This document shows positions 1-8,603 of a DNA stretch of 64,000 nt, in pieces (position 1 is the stretch's first letter; each line of letters starts with the position of its first letter). A program made the translations under genes and the position numbers. Below the pieces are notes generated by a model. The model ran no database searches and had not been told where the DNA came from. It worked only from the letters and a program-made list of their open reading frames with translations. Origin of the DNA: Bacillus sp. FJAT-50079 (GTDB lineage: Bacteria; Bacillota; Bacilli; Bacillales; Bacillaceae_C); the NCBI RefSeq assembly GCF_018343515.1, contig NZ_JAGYPD010000006.1, forward strand, positions 349,986 to 413,985, in the 5' to 3' direction.

Positions 1-1394
1 TCAGTCACTTTCATCGAACCATAGACGCCCAAATATAGTCTTGTTTGATCCAAATTCGTTCCCAAACTAACATAATAAGCAGATTGGGAACCAAAATTAT
101 CATTGGTTTCAATCACACTATAATCGCTTAGTTTACAATCTGTTCTTACTCTAGTATATGCTAAAACGCCTCTAGTTGGAGATTGTGATTCTTCGTGCCG
201 GGCAATATCGGTAAATACAACGCTTCCCGCTAATTCCGGAATTCCAGCTCCCATATATGACTGCACTCCTGTAAGTGCAGTACCTCCAAATTTATCGGGA
301 CGGGGATCTTTATGAAAATAACTAGTTAAAGGCTGAAGTCGCTTCACAGAAGTTTTTACTGTTTCATTGTAATAAGCCATTGTTTTCTCAGTGAAATTCG
401 GATTTGTGGAGCAGCTCTTTATCGTTGAAGTAGGAAAAGCCCCTTCCCAGCCTCTCCAGCCAAAGTTAATAAATCCATCTTGGTCAGATTCAGATTTCTT
501 CAAATACGCTTGAACAAGCTCAGTAACCGGTATTGGTTTATAATGAACGAATGAAAAAATCGATTCTACTAAATCTTGTCCAACATTTCCTACATATTTG
601 ATATGCTGATTATAAAACCTTTGAAATGAAATCCCTGGTATATTGCGAACCCCTTTGGCAATTACCGTAAGAGTTTCTTGAATAGGAGCGGGAAGTTCAT
701 CAAAGCGTGTGACTATGGGCGGCTGATGGATAAATGCATTTTTATTTACATCCATTTCAATAATTTTACCTGCAATCTCCATATCATTTTGGCTTAAATT
801 AAACGGGTCATACCCTGAACCACCATCCCCGATTGTTAATACAAGTTTTCCAGTTTCAGGAGAAAAGTTTAAACTATTGACGCCATTATGATTAAAAAAT
901 GGTCTTCTTAAGTTAAGTAAAGTCCGACGTTTTTGAGGGTGACCATTCGATTGTAAAATCCACTCTTCAACTGTATCAACATGATCATATTTCGTTTCTC
1001 TATTGGTCCACTTTAGATTTAACGTTTTGGGATCACAAGGGTTAGGGGAAAAACGTCCAGAAAGAGCACCTGGACCCTGTGTTCCAGCTACTGAATAGTG
1101 AAGATAAAATAGACCGTTATTATAAAATTCCGGATGAAACGCGAGTCCGATTAATCCCCGTTCATCATATCCACCACGGGAAACACCTGGTTCAGAAGTA
1201 CCGAGTCTTATAATGTGTGGACGAATATCTAAAAAAGTCCGAATCTCCCCGTTTCTTATGTAAAAGATCTCACCTACCTGGGTTGCGATAAATAAACTTT
1301 CAATTGAGTCACCCGGAAGTATAGACGTTTTCAAAACAGTAGGCAAATTTATGTTCCTTACAATGGGTCGTAAACGAACGTTAACGTTTTTCAC
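1..1394 (-). CDS. PQQ-type glucose/sorbosone dehydrogenase-like protein, 3' end outside window
   Basis: The reverse strand is open from a GTG at 1394 to the first base of the window, about 464 codons with no stop, so the C-terminus is missing. A purine-rich AGAGGGAG lies 11 bases before the GTG. The translation carries beta-propeller signatures of the soluble glucose/sorbosone dehydrogenase (GSDH) family: RGLIGLAFHPEF near residue 90, HNGVNSLNFSPETGKL near 180 and LTIGDGG just after. Enzymes of this family oxidise sugars or related compounds with PQQ or simply share the fold. No signal peptide is visible at the N-terminus, so the location is uncertain. It diverges from the GalT-like gene. The substrate cannot be read from the sequence. 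Confidence 0.8.
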   Translation of the reverse strand, partial: MKNVNVRLRPIVRNINLPTVLKTSILPGDSIESLFIATQVGEIFYIRNGEIRTFLDIRPHIIRLGTSEPGVSRGGYDERGLIGLAFHPEFYNNGLFYLHYSVAGTQGPGALSGRFSPNPCDPKTLNLKWTNRETKYDHVDTVEEWILQSNGHPQKRRTLLNLRRPFFNHNGVNSLNFSPETGKLVLTIGDGGSGYDPFNLSQNDMEIAGKIIEMDVNKNAFIHQPPIVTRFDELPAPIQETLTVIAKGVRNIPGISFQRFYNQHIKYVGNVGQDLVESIFSFVHYKPIPVTELVQAYLKKSESDQDGFINFGWRGWEGAFPTSTIKSCSTNPNFTEKTMAYYNETVKTSVKRLQPLTSYFHKDPRPDKFGGTALTGVQSYMGAGIPELAGSVVFTDIARHEESQSPTRGVLAYTRVRTDCKLSDYSVIETNDNFGSQSAYYVSLGTNLDQTRLYLGVYGSMKVT

Positions 1395-1583
1395 CTAACT
1401 TTACACTCCCTCTTTATTGTATCCTTTTAATAAAATATGATCAGGATTGTTATATTAGTACCAATAGGAAATCTCCCTTATAGGGATGGGCTCCGACAAA
1501 CATTATGAAAATAGAAAACATTAGAATATACAGACAAATACAAGTGGAAATGATATATTCAAGCAAAGAGGAGGGGAAGTTAG

Positions 1584-2600
1584 ATGACGATTCAATTTAA
1601 GCAAGTGGAAGAATGGTTTACGTTTTATGATGAGAAAGGGGATATCATTGAGCGAAAAACGGAGGTTCGATTTGATCCACTAACAGGGGAATCATCACGG
1701 CTCGTTTTCGATCCGGGCTTATCACCAAAAATTCCAGACTATACAGAAGCTGCAGAACAAAGCACTGGGAAAAATTGTCCGTTTTGTGCGGAGAATATTT
1801 TAAAGCTAACCCCACTTTTTCCAAAGGAAATAGCGGAAGATGGACGACTTAGCGAAGGGAAAGCAATTTTATTTCCGAATCTATTCCCATACAGTAAACA
1901 TAATGGGGTAGTTGTTTTCTCTGACCAGCATTATGTTCGTTTAGATGAATTTTCCGTTTCGATGATCAAAGATGCTTTTGCCGTTGCACAAACATATATT
2001 CAAAAAGTGGCACAAACCGATGCAAAGGCAAACTATGCATCAATCAATTGGAATTATCTCCCAGAATCAGGTGGAAGCATTTTGCATCCGCATTTACATA
2101 TTATTTGTTCGGAATCACCGACGAACGTCCAAGCTACCATTAGTGAAAAGGCAAATAACTTCCAAAAGAAAATGGGGAAGGAATATTTTTCCGAACTTTA
2201 TAAGCAAGAGAAAGCGCTCGGTGAACGCTGGATTGGTGAAAAAGGAAATGTCGCATGGATTCATGCGTTTGCACCAAAAAGTCATAATGATTTTATCGGC
2301 ATTTTTACGGCTACATCTTCCATTGATCAGGTTACGGAGCAAGACTGGATCGATTTTTCCGAAGGTTTGGTTCGTATTTTTTCCACATTAACTGAGCAAG
2401 GGTTTGCCAGTTTTAATTTATCTTTGCAAGTAGATCCGAATAAACAGCACCCGATTCATGTCCGGCTTATTCCACGATTAACAATCGGAAATCTTGGGAC
2501 AAGTGACATAAACTTTTTCCAAATGATGCATCAAGAGCCGCTTTCCTATAAAAGCCCCGAAGAAATTGCGGCTAAAGCACGTGTCCATTTCAGCCTCTAG
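1584..2600 (+). CDS. GalT-like HIT-superfamily nucleotidyltransferase
   Basis: The 338-residue protein has a CPFC pair (residues 65-68) and an HPHLH motif (168-172) preceded by ESGGS. This is the zinc-pair plus His-X-His layout of galactose-1-phosphate uridylyltransferases and related HIT-superfamily enzymes. The motif is HPHLH where classical GalT has HPHCQ, so the acceptor may differ from galactose-1-phosphate. No galK or galE lies nearby, which also argues against a Leloir role. Start at 1584 follows a strong AGAGGAGGGG. The family is well supported; the reaction is not. Confidence 0.75.
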   Translation: MTIQFKQVEEWFTFYDEKGDIIERKTEVRFDPLTGESSRLVFDPGLSPKIPDYTEAAEQSTGKNCPFCAENILKLTPLFPKEIAEDGRLSEGKAILFPNLFPYSKHNGVVVFSDQHYVRLDEFSVSMIKDAFAVAQTYIQKVAQTDAKANYASINWNYLPESGGSILHPHLHIICSESPTNVQATISEKANNFQKKMGKEYFSELYKQEKALGERWIGEKGNVAWIHAFAPKSHNDFIGIFTATSSIDQVTEQDWIDFSEGLVRIFSTLTEQGFASFNLSLQVDPNKQHPIHVRLIPRLTIGNLGTSDINFFQMMHQEPLSYKSPEEIAAKARVHFSL

Positions 2601-2604
2601 GCAA

Positions 2605-2640
2605 CAATCATTGCATTTGAAAATAAGATAGCAATGTAAT
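2605..2640 (+). terminator. hairpin between GalT-like gene and cwlJ
   Basis: AATCATTGCATT pairs with AATGTAATGATT across a 10-12 base loop (one wobble pair). There is no long T-run, so it may be a weak terminator or processing hairpin in front of cwlJ. Confidence 0.4.
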
Positions 2641-2659
2641 GATTTATGGAGGTGGAATT

Positions 2660-3085
2660 ATGGCTGTTGTAAAAGCTAGGGAGGCTGATATCAATTTATT
2701 AGCAAGGCTTTTAAGAGCTGAGGCAGAAGGTGAAGGGCAGCAAGGGATGCTTATGGTTGGCAATGTGGGGATTAATCGGATTCGAGGCGATTGTTCCGAT
2801 TTTATAGGAATCAGAACGATCCCACAAATGGTGCATCAACCACATGCATTTGAAGCTGTTACCCACGGTTATTTTTATCAAGGGGCAAGGGAAAAAGAGA
2901 AATCATTGGCAAGAAGAGCGGTAAATGGGCATCGGCTCTGGCCAGCTAAATATAGTTTATGGTATTTTCGACCAGAAGGAGATTGTCCAGCCACTTGGTA
3001 TAATCAGCCTTTAGTGGCACGTTATAAATTGCATTGCTTCTACGAACCAAGAGCAGGAGAATGTGACAATATTTATGGTACCTAA
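2660..3085 (+). CDS. cwlJ: Spore cortex-lytic cell wall hydrolase CwlJ
   Basis: The 141-residue protein (about the length of Bacillus CwlJ) belongs to the hydrolase_2/SleB catalytic family. It starts MAVVKAREADINLLARLLRAE and contains the conserved RAEAEGEG segment holding the catalytic glutamate, GNVGINR, and the C-terminal WYNQP segment. CwlJ sits in the spore coat/cortex region and degrades cortex peptidoglycan with muramic lactam during germination; it normally lacks a signal peptide, as here. The start at 2660 is chosen for GGAGGTGG seven bases upstream; the in-frame ATG at 2639 has no ribosome site. No gerQ, the usual partner, is adjacent. It links functionally to the ger operon at 56-60 kb. 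Confidence 0.95.
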   Translation: MAVVKAREADINLLARLLRAEAEGEGQQGMLMVGNVGINRIRGDCSDFIGIRTIPQMVHQPHAFEAVTHGYFYQGAREKEKSLARRAVNGHRLWPAKYSLWYFRPEGDCPATWYNQPLVARYKLHCFYEPRAGECDNIYGT

Positions 3086-3109
3086 TTATAAAGCAGCTTA
3101 TATGTTCGA

Positions 3110-3140
3110 AAAATGGAATCCTTCGGGATTTCATTTTTTG
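3110..3140 (+). terminator. rho-independent terminator after cwlJ
   Basis: AATGGAATCC and GGATTTCATT form a stem around a TTCG tetraloop (one wobble pair), followed by a T-rich tract. Confidence 0.85.
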
Positions 3141-3149
3141 TTTAAATAA

Positions 3150-3290
3150 TTGTTCAAAAAGGATTTGCCGTTTAAGTTAAATAAAATAGCAGATAGTCAA
3201 TGTTGGCGATTAAAGAATACGATCGTAACTACCGGAGCGCTTATCGAGTTTAATGAGAAGCAAGAATTTATTATCATCAAAAGTAAATGA
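3150..3290 (+). pseudogene. short orphan reading frame, possible gene remnant
   Basis: A TTG-started frame of 46 codons ends at a TGA at 3288. It has no convincing ribosome site and begins inside the cwlJ terminator region. The translation reads smoothly (TTGALIEFNEKQEFIIIKSK at its end) and looks like the tail of a protein, but no family was recognised. Treat it as a relic or a chance frame. Confidence 0.25.
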
Positions 3291-3430
3291 TTCAAACTTG
3301 TGATAAGACCATTCATTTGCTTTGAATCGTTTTGATAAACAAATTACCGTTATATCTTATTCACGAATATTTTTAAGCATTTGGAATGGGGGTCGTAATA
3401 TTGGCGATTAGGTATACAAAGTAGCAGATC

Positions 3431-3470
3431 TAACAATCAGCGCATTTGCAAGGATTGCTTTTTTTCCTTT
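3431..3470 (+). terminator. weak terminator-like hairpin
   Basis: CAATC and GATTG arms separated by about 16 bases are followed by C and seven T. The stem is short, so support is modest. Confidence 0.35.
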
Positions 3471-3542
3471 TTTCAAAATAATGATGTACACTTAATGAAT
3501 AAGGAAATGTTCTAAATGATTAATTTTTTATCAGGAGGAAAT

Positions 3543-3914
3543 ATGAAACTAGGCGCATTCTCTATAAGTTTAAGTGTAAAAGACATCAATCAATCTAAAT
3601 CATTTTATGAAAATCTAGGATTTCAAACTTTAGGTGGGGATATTAGTCAAAACTGGCTTATATTGAAGAATGGAAGCACAGTCATTGGTTTATTCCAAGG
3701 AATCTTTGAAGGGAACATTTTGACGTTTAATCCAGGTTGGGATCAAAATGCTGAAAATCTCGATTCATTTACAGATATCCGAGACCTTCAAAAGCAGCTA
3801 AAAGCTAAAGGAATTAAGATGTTGTCGGAAGCAGATGAAACAAGTGAAGGACCTGCAAGTTTTACAATTGAAGACCCTGATGGAAATACTATTCTTGTAG
3901 ATCAGCATAGATGA
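3543..3914 (+). CDS. VOC (glyoxalase/bleomycin-resistance fold) family protein
   Basis: The 123-residue single-domain protein has the two beta-alpha-beta-beta-beta modules of the vicinal oxygen chelate fold: [20 protein letters not shown] at the start and [17 protein letters not shown] at the end. The start at 3543 is set by AGGAGG six bases upstream; the in-frame ATG at 3516 lacks one. Members of this size include metal-dependent enzymes and antibiotic-binding proteins. The usual first metal ligand position is a serine region here, so catalysis is uncertain. It stands alone between decayed intergenic stretches. Confidence 0.8.
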   Translation: MKLGAFSISLSVKDINQSKSFYENLGFQTLGGDISQNWLILKNGSTVIGLFQGIFEGNILTFNPGWDQNAENLDSFTDIRDLQKQLKAKGIKMLSEADETSEGPASFTIEDPDGNTILVDQHR

Positions 3915-4784
3915 TGAAGAGAAGAGGATGAGAACCATTTTGGAGCAAGAGCGATGTTAATAAAGAATGCCTTTATCATGGTTTGCTTGAAAGTTGCTTC
4001 ATATATTCATGATGAAAATACAAATAGCTAAAACAAGTCCAATTTCACGGTATCAAATGAGAAATTGGACTTGTTTATATTGTTATTTCCCAAATGGTGT
4101 AAACACACGGTTCGTGGCGCCATCTTTTCGGTTACTTCTTCAATTGCAGGAGTAAGGTTTAAAGATATATAATCGATGGCATGGTCTCCACAATAAATGA
4201 GTCCATTAGTGGAAGCAGAAGAATGTCTTACCTTACTTAAGTCCTCATATTCAGTTTGCATATCTCGCTTAAATGATCTAATGCTATCTAAAACTTGCAG
4301 GACTGGCTACTTGCTTCATGTTACTGCCATAATTGATGAGTCGATTATTAGCTTCGTTATACTAGACAAGCTATCAATCGTTACTGGCATCGTTGGAAAC
4401 AAACCAACAGCTTCAGGCTTATATAAAAATTTTAATGTGGGCGCGGGCATCGGCGTTTTTTAGTAAGTGTTGAAAAGCCAATCAAATAAGCGGCTGTTAA
4501 AAAAATAAAAAAAGAAGTCACACCATCCTTTGGCTTCCTTTTTTTATTTAGTATGGATTTATTGATGGAAATCATGTGAAAAGGAGCCTTTGTTGGCTTT
4601 TTTCAAAGCTTCAGGCGAGAATATCCTAGTTTACCTCGTAAGGTAAAGGCCCCCTTCATAACGGAGTTTGCGAAAATAGGGACATTTCATCCCATACACC
4701 TGAAATTTCCATAAATAATTGAATGTTATTTATTCCAAAATATATTTAGTTTCTCAATACTTCATCTATACAAGGGGATTTAGA
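3915..4784. other. long intergenic stretch with possible decayed coding remnants
   Basis: No supported gene lies in these 870 bases. On the plus strand, about 4197-4463 gives a hydrophobic translation ending SGLYKNFNVGAGIGVF that resembles a piece of a membrane protein, without a ribosome site or N-terminus. On the minus strand, 4028-4261 is an open frame also lacking a ribosome site. Both may be relics; no family was recognised. Confidence 0.3.
4503..4550 (+). terminator. AT-rich hairpin terminator
   Basis: AAATAAAAAAAG-AAG pairs with CTTCCTTTTTTTATTT around a 16-base loop with one bulged base. The T-tract is part of the stem, so it could act in both directions. Confidence 0.5.
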
Positions 4785-5345
4785 ATGGGTATCAGACAAT
4801 ATTGCATTTCAGCATGGTCTTTCATCGATCCGTTATATGTTCAATTCACACGTTTACAGCATATAAAAAAAACATGCGGTAATCAAACAATGATGCGTGT
4901 GCGGTTAACAAAGTATAAAGGAAGAAACATTGTTTTAGCGGATGGGACAGCAATCAATAAGAATGATGTGCTTGTAAAAATTCATTTGCATAATGTCAAA
5001 TTGTTAAGGCACATCCAAGGGTATGATAGTGAAGTTAGGAAAGCGTTAATGATTTATAAGGGTGTCCAAGATTCACTACCATCCATTGCTCACTATATCT
5101 ACAAGCATCGTTATGCTAATGACATTAAAGGGCTAATTGGCATTTCAATGCTTTATAAGGGGTGTAAGAAACTAGGATTTGAGCCGCATTCCATTACAAA
5201 TCGATATTATAAATATTTCAAACAACTTGCTTTTTTCCCAATTTATTTTCTGTCCACAAAAAACACGTTTAAAAAAGAAATTCCAACTCCTATGTATTTA
5301 TTTATGTCTAAAGAGAGTTTATTTCAACAGTACGGGATTAAATGA
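4785..5345 (+). CDS. ykoP: YkoP-like protein
   Basis: The 186-residue basic protein starts MGIRQYCISAWSFIDPLY, with the N-terminal W-x-x-x-DP-x-Y and TRLQ pattern of the Bacillus YkoP-like family. The same domain is found fused to polysaccharide deacetylases in relatives. Function is not established. The start at 4785 has AAGGGG eight bases upstream; the in-frame ATG at 4719 would add residues that look unlike the family. The next gene resembles YkoQ, so the pair matches the ykoPQ order known from Bacillus subtilis. Assignment rests on remembered family features, so the symbol is tentative. Confidence 0.6.
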   Translation: MGIRQYCISAWSFIDPLYVQFTRLQHIKKTCGNQTMMRVRLTKYKGRNIVLADGTAINKNDVLVKIHLHNVKLLRHIQGYDSEVRKALMIYKGVQDSLPSIAHYIYKHRYANDIKGLIGISMLYKGCKKLGFEPHSITNRYYKYFKQLAFFPIYFLSTKNTFKKEIPTPMYLFMSKESLFQQYGIK

Positions 5346-5435
5346 ATAGAAATAAGTCATAGATATTTATCCAATAATTACAGGTTATCAATTCCCCTTA
5401 TTCCCTTTATGATTAGAGGAAGAAGGGGGATTTTA

Positions 5436-6296
5436 ATGATCATTTTTGTTACTTCTATTACTATATTATTGAGCTATTTTGTCTATAAGGGCTATAAAAA
5501 TACGCATTCGGTTGCAATTAATCAAATTGAAATAGAAAAAGATGCTCAACAGAATGATGGCGATCCGTTGAGAATTTTGCATATTTCTGATATGCATCTT
5601 GAAAATATTTCAATTACACCTGAGCAATTGTATGAACATATTAAAATGCAACCGATTGATCTCATCGCACTCACAGGTGATTTTCTTGACCGAAAACGAA
5701 GTATCCCGAAACTTGTCCCCTATTTACAAGCATTAAATCAATTAAAGCCAGCCTATGGGGCTTATGCTGTTTTTGGCAATCATGATTATGTATTGCGTCA
5801 ACCATATTTTAATCAAATGAAAGAGATGCTAAACGAACATGGTTTCAAAACGCTTCAAAATGAGAATGAAACGATTGAAATAGGCGGTAAGCAGTTGAAT
5901 ATGATCGGTATTGATGATTTCAGCACAAAGCGTAGTAATTTATTTAAATCTTATGAAGGTGTAGAAAGAGGGTATAATCTTGTTATAACGCATGACCCAA
6001 ACGTTGTCCTAGTGATGTCGGACTATCATTTTGATTATCTTTTGTCTGGTCATTTCCACGGTGGGCAAATTCATTGGCCTAAACCTTACCATCTTGTAAA
6101 GATGGGGAAACTGGTTCGTATGAACATGGTTAAAGGATTGCATCAATACTTGGGTCGCCCTTTTTATATAAGTGAGGGGCTTGGGCAAACTGGGGTGAAC
6201 ATTCGTGTGGGAAGCCGCCCAGAAATTACCATCCATCACTTGTATTTACATCAAGTGAAAACTGGAAAAATAGATGTTTCTGCAAGAGCCGGATAA
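5436..6296 (+). CDS. ykoQ: Membrane-anchored metallophosphoesterase (YkoQ-like)
   Basis: The 286-residue protein has an N-terminal membrane segment (about residues 1-20) and then a calcineurin-like phosphoesterase domain. The metal-site blocks are in order: ISDMHL, LTGDFLDR, FGNHDY, ITHDP and LSGHFHGGQ. These supply the D-x-H, GD, GNHD and GHxH ligands for two metals. The start at 5436 is preceded by AAGGGGG; an in-frame ATG at 5409 lacks a site. Members of this family include lipid-A-like, UDP-sugar and cell-envelope phosphatases; the substrate here is unknown. It is the likely operon partner of the YkoP-like gene 90 bases upstream. Confidence 0.85.
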   Translation: MIIFVTSITILLSYFVYKGYKNTHSVAINQIEIEKDAQQNDGDPLRILHISDMHLENISITPEQLYEHIKMQPIDLIALTGDFLDRKRSIPKLVPYLQALNQLKPAYGAYAVFGNHDYVLRQPYFNQMKEMLNEHGFKTLQNENETIEIGGKQLNMIGIDDFSTKRSNLFKSYEGVERGYNLVITHDPNVVLVMSDYHFDYLLSGHFHGGQIHWPKPYHLVKMGKLVRMNMVKGLHQYLGRPFYISEGLGQTGVNIRVGSRPEITIHHLYLHQVKTGKIDVSARAG

Positions 6297-6478
6297 TGCT
6301 CCCGGCCCTACATATTCACTAAGGGGTATAGGGAACCACCTGCAAAGAAATTATTCTCAATTATAGAACCATTCCGCATATGCTCTCTGCACATACTATT
6401 GGCATTCCTTACTTAATCCTTTTCAAGCTGCTATTTGTTTCGAAATTGCCACCATATTCGACTTCAAAAAACGGGGAT

Positions 6479-7183
6479 CTATTTATATAAAAAGATTTTT
6501 ATTTGTTCATTTTTATCGATTGTAGCTAACAATATTTCATCGGGTTCTACATGATACATTGTTTTAATTGTATTCCTTAGCCAGCGTTCATCCTTATTTA
6601 ATTGTAATAATTCGCTGGCAATAATTTTGCTTTCCTTAATAATTGTTCTAGGTAAATCGAAAGTTTGGGTCGCTAGATTAAAATCTTTTGGCGTTGTATG
6701 TTGATATTGTGGTTTTAAGAAAAATGAAATTTTTCCATCTGGCTCCCATAATGCGAGCGCGATTTTTTGGACATCGTCAATCTTTTCTTTTCTTGATTCT
6801 GATAATAAATAATCGAGTGAAATTCTTGCTTTTGCTAAGCCTTCATATAAAATTTGCCCATTTTCAATTAAAGGAAGGGGAGGTGGCTCAAAAAACTTCC
6901 TCAGTTTTCTTGATTTTAGACCGGCAATTACACTAGCTGTATATAAGATAATGAGGACGCTTGTTGTAAGCATTGATCCCTTCAAGCCTAATTGTTCATC
7001 CGATAATGGGTGAGCAATTATGTTGCCAATAATTAGTGCAATAACAAAATCGAGTAATCTTAATTGCGAAATGGATCGCTGTCCCATTACTTTAGCTACT
7101 AGAAGCATAAAGAAATAAGCGACAATTGCTCTTAAAATCCACTGTATGGCTGTCAGCGATTCTTGACTATGAAAAAAGTCCAT
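6479..7183 (-). CDS. DUF421/YetF-like membrane protein
   Basis: The 234-residue protein has three N-terminal membrane helices (about residues 8-85) with the family phrase AKVMGQRSISQLRLLDFVIAL. A soluble YetF-type C-terminal region follows, with the PPPLPLIENGQI and LAKARIS segments. Proteins of this family are membrane proteins linked to sporulation and germination in Bacillus (YetF, YrbG, YdfS, SpoVAF-associated FigP-type). The ATG at 7183 is preferred because GAGGTG lies nine bases upstream; a GTG at 7195 is possible. It points toward the cyd operon, but about 275 bases and a terminator separate them. Confidence 0.85.
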   Translation of the reverse strand: MDFFHSQESLTAIQWILRAIVAYFFMLLVAKVMGQRSISQLRLLDFVIALIIGNIIAHPLSDEQLGLKGSMLTTSVLIILYTASVIAGLKSRKLRKFFEPPPLPLIENGQILYEGLAKARISLDYLLSESRKEKIDDVQKIALALWEPDGKISFFLKPQYQHTTPKDFNLATQTFDLPRTIIKESKIIASELLQLNKDERWLRNTIKTMYHVEPDEILLATIDKNEQIKIFLYK

Positions 7184-7412
7184 TCGCCCTCTCACCTCAA
7201 GCTTTTAATAAAAAGAAGATATTGATAATATGTCCAAATGAGTAAAATTCTATAAAAATGATTTTATTATTTAGGCATACTATTTCGTTATATTGCGTTA
7301 AGGTGAGGATATATTCTTATGGCACGAGCTATTAGGACTAGACTCAAGCTATTATTAATAGGTGCTAATTAGTTCGATCACAATAACAATTTGTCCGTAC
7401 AAGTTTTGCTTT

Positions 7413-7458
7413 GATAAAAATGGATGCCCCGTATGAAAGGAGCATCCTTGTTTTTTTC
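7413..7458. terminator. bidirectional terminator at end of the cyd operon
   Basis: GGATGC (7422) and GCATCC (7442) form the stem. A T-run follows on the plus strand and ATTTTTATC follows on the minus strand, the direction that matters for the cyd genes. Confidence 0.7.
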
Positions 7459-7459
7459 T

Positions 7460-7564
7460 TCAGTCTTTTGAAATAGATTTATCTTTTAATGCGGCCCAAA
7501 AGGCAAGTCCAATTGAAGCAAATAAAACGATGAAAGGTGCGTAAAACATAAAGAAATTACTCAT
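7460..7564 (-). CDS. cydS: Cytochrome bd oxidase small subunit CydS
   Basis: A 34-codon gene with one membrane helix (MSNFFMFYAPFIVLFASIG, then a charged tail ending SKD) follows cydB by 13 bases. GGAGGATTTT sits directly before the ATG. Position, size and the N-terminal YAP motif match the CydS subunit seen in the Geobacillus bd oxidase structure, which packs on CydA near the heme b595/d region. It is too short for most gene callers. Identity is inferred from context and pattern, not from a search. Confidence 0.85.
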   Translation of the reverse strand: MSNFFMFYAPFIVLFASIGLAFWAALKDKSISKD

Positions 7565-7577
7565 AAAATCCTCCTCA

Positions 7578-8603
7578 TTATGGATGATGATCAGATTTAC
7601 CTTTTACATAGTCTTTATTAAATAAAAATAACCGAAGCAGTAAATATAAAGAAGGAATAAGTAATCCGAGTCCCGCGATAAAAGCGACAATGAGTGAAAT
7701 GGCCATCGCATGATTTGTAAAACCATCATAAATTGTCAAATATGGATAAAGTAAATACGGGTAATGGGAAAAGCCATATCCAAAAAAAGCAAGAGCAAAT
7801 TGACCAACTAATAAGACAAATGCTAACCCATAGTTTTTCCTTCTCCATATGAGCATAACCGTTCCGATAAATAATAAAAATGATAGACCGAAAACCACCC
7901 ATAAGTCGATTAGTCGTTCGAAATGTTCATGATTATGAAGCCGTAACTCAAAAATAATCCCGCCGGCAGTAATGATTGTCGGTAAAGCCCAAATCAATGC
8001 ATACTTCCTCATAATATTCGTCGCAGCTATATCACCGGCTTGATTCGCATACCAAGTGAGAAATACGGCGGAAATATAAAGGACGGCAGCTATGCTTAAT
8101 ACAACAATGCTCCATGTGAGCGGACTTTTAAATAAAAGCCAATAATTTAGCACTGGATGACCATTATTGAGTGAAATAAACCCACCTTCAGAAATGGTTA
8201 AGACAATCGATAACGATGCAGGGATAAAAAGCCCCGATAATCCGTACATGAAAGCATAGCCTTTATGTCCTCTTGAGCCATATGTTTCAAATGCATAATA
8301 GGAGCCACGAATCGCAAGTAGAATGATGGCGATACTTACAGGGACGAGTAATGTCGTTCCGTAATAAAAGGCTGTTTTCGGGAAAAAACCGATGATTCCA
8401 ACGAAGAAGAAAACAAGAAATACATTGGTCACTTCCCACACCGGTGATAAATAGCGTTGAATAATATTCGTTAATATATGCTGTTTTCCGGTAAAAACAC
8501 TATAAGCATTAAAGAAACCCGCACCAAAGTCGATCGAAGCGACGATGACGTAGCCGAATAAAAACGTCCAAAGTACACTAATGCCGATGATTTCTAAGTC
8601 CAT
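7578..8603 (-). CDS. cydB: Cytochrome bd-type quinol oxidase subunit II
   Basis: The 341-residue polytopic protein matches CydB: an N-terminal FLFGYVIVASIDFGAG segment, SPVWEVTNVFLVFFFVG, and eight or so membrane helices. CydB pairs with CydA in the cytoplasmic membrane to reduce oxygen with electrons from menaquinol without pumping protons. The ATG overlaps the end of cydA by 10 bases, indicating translational coupling. CydB is followed by cydS. Size and sequence style resemble the Bacillus/Geobacillus CbdB (YthB) branch rather than the longer-loop CydB. Whether hemes are bd or bb' cannot be told from sequence. Confidence 0.95.
   Translation of the reverse strand: MDLEIIGISVLWTFLFGYVIVASIDFGAGFFNAYSVFTGKQHILTNIIQRYLSPVWEVTNVFLVFFFVGIIGFFPKTAFYYGTTLLVPVSIAIILLAIRGSYYAFETYGSRGHKGYAFMYGLSGLFIPASLSIVLTISEGGFISLNNGHPVLNYWLLFKSPLTWSIVVLSIAAVLYISAVFLTWYANQAGDIAATNIMRKYALIWALPTIITAGGIIFELRLHNHEHFERLIDLWVVFGLSFLLFIGTVMLIWRRKNYGLAFVLLVGQFALAFFGYGFSHYPYLLYPYLTIYDGFTNHAMAISLIVAFIAGLGLLIPSLYLLLRLFLFNKDYVKGKSDHHP

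Noticed and set aside
4028..4261. 77-residue minus-strand gene
   Set aside because: No ribosome site, no recognised family, and located in a decayed stretch.
7321..7371. 17-residue peptide gene
   Set aside because: Very short, weak ribosome spacing and no conserved feature.
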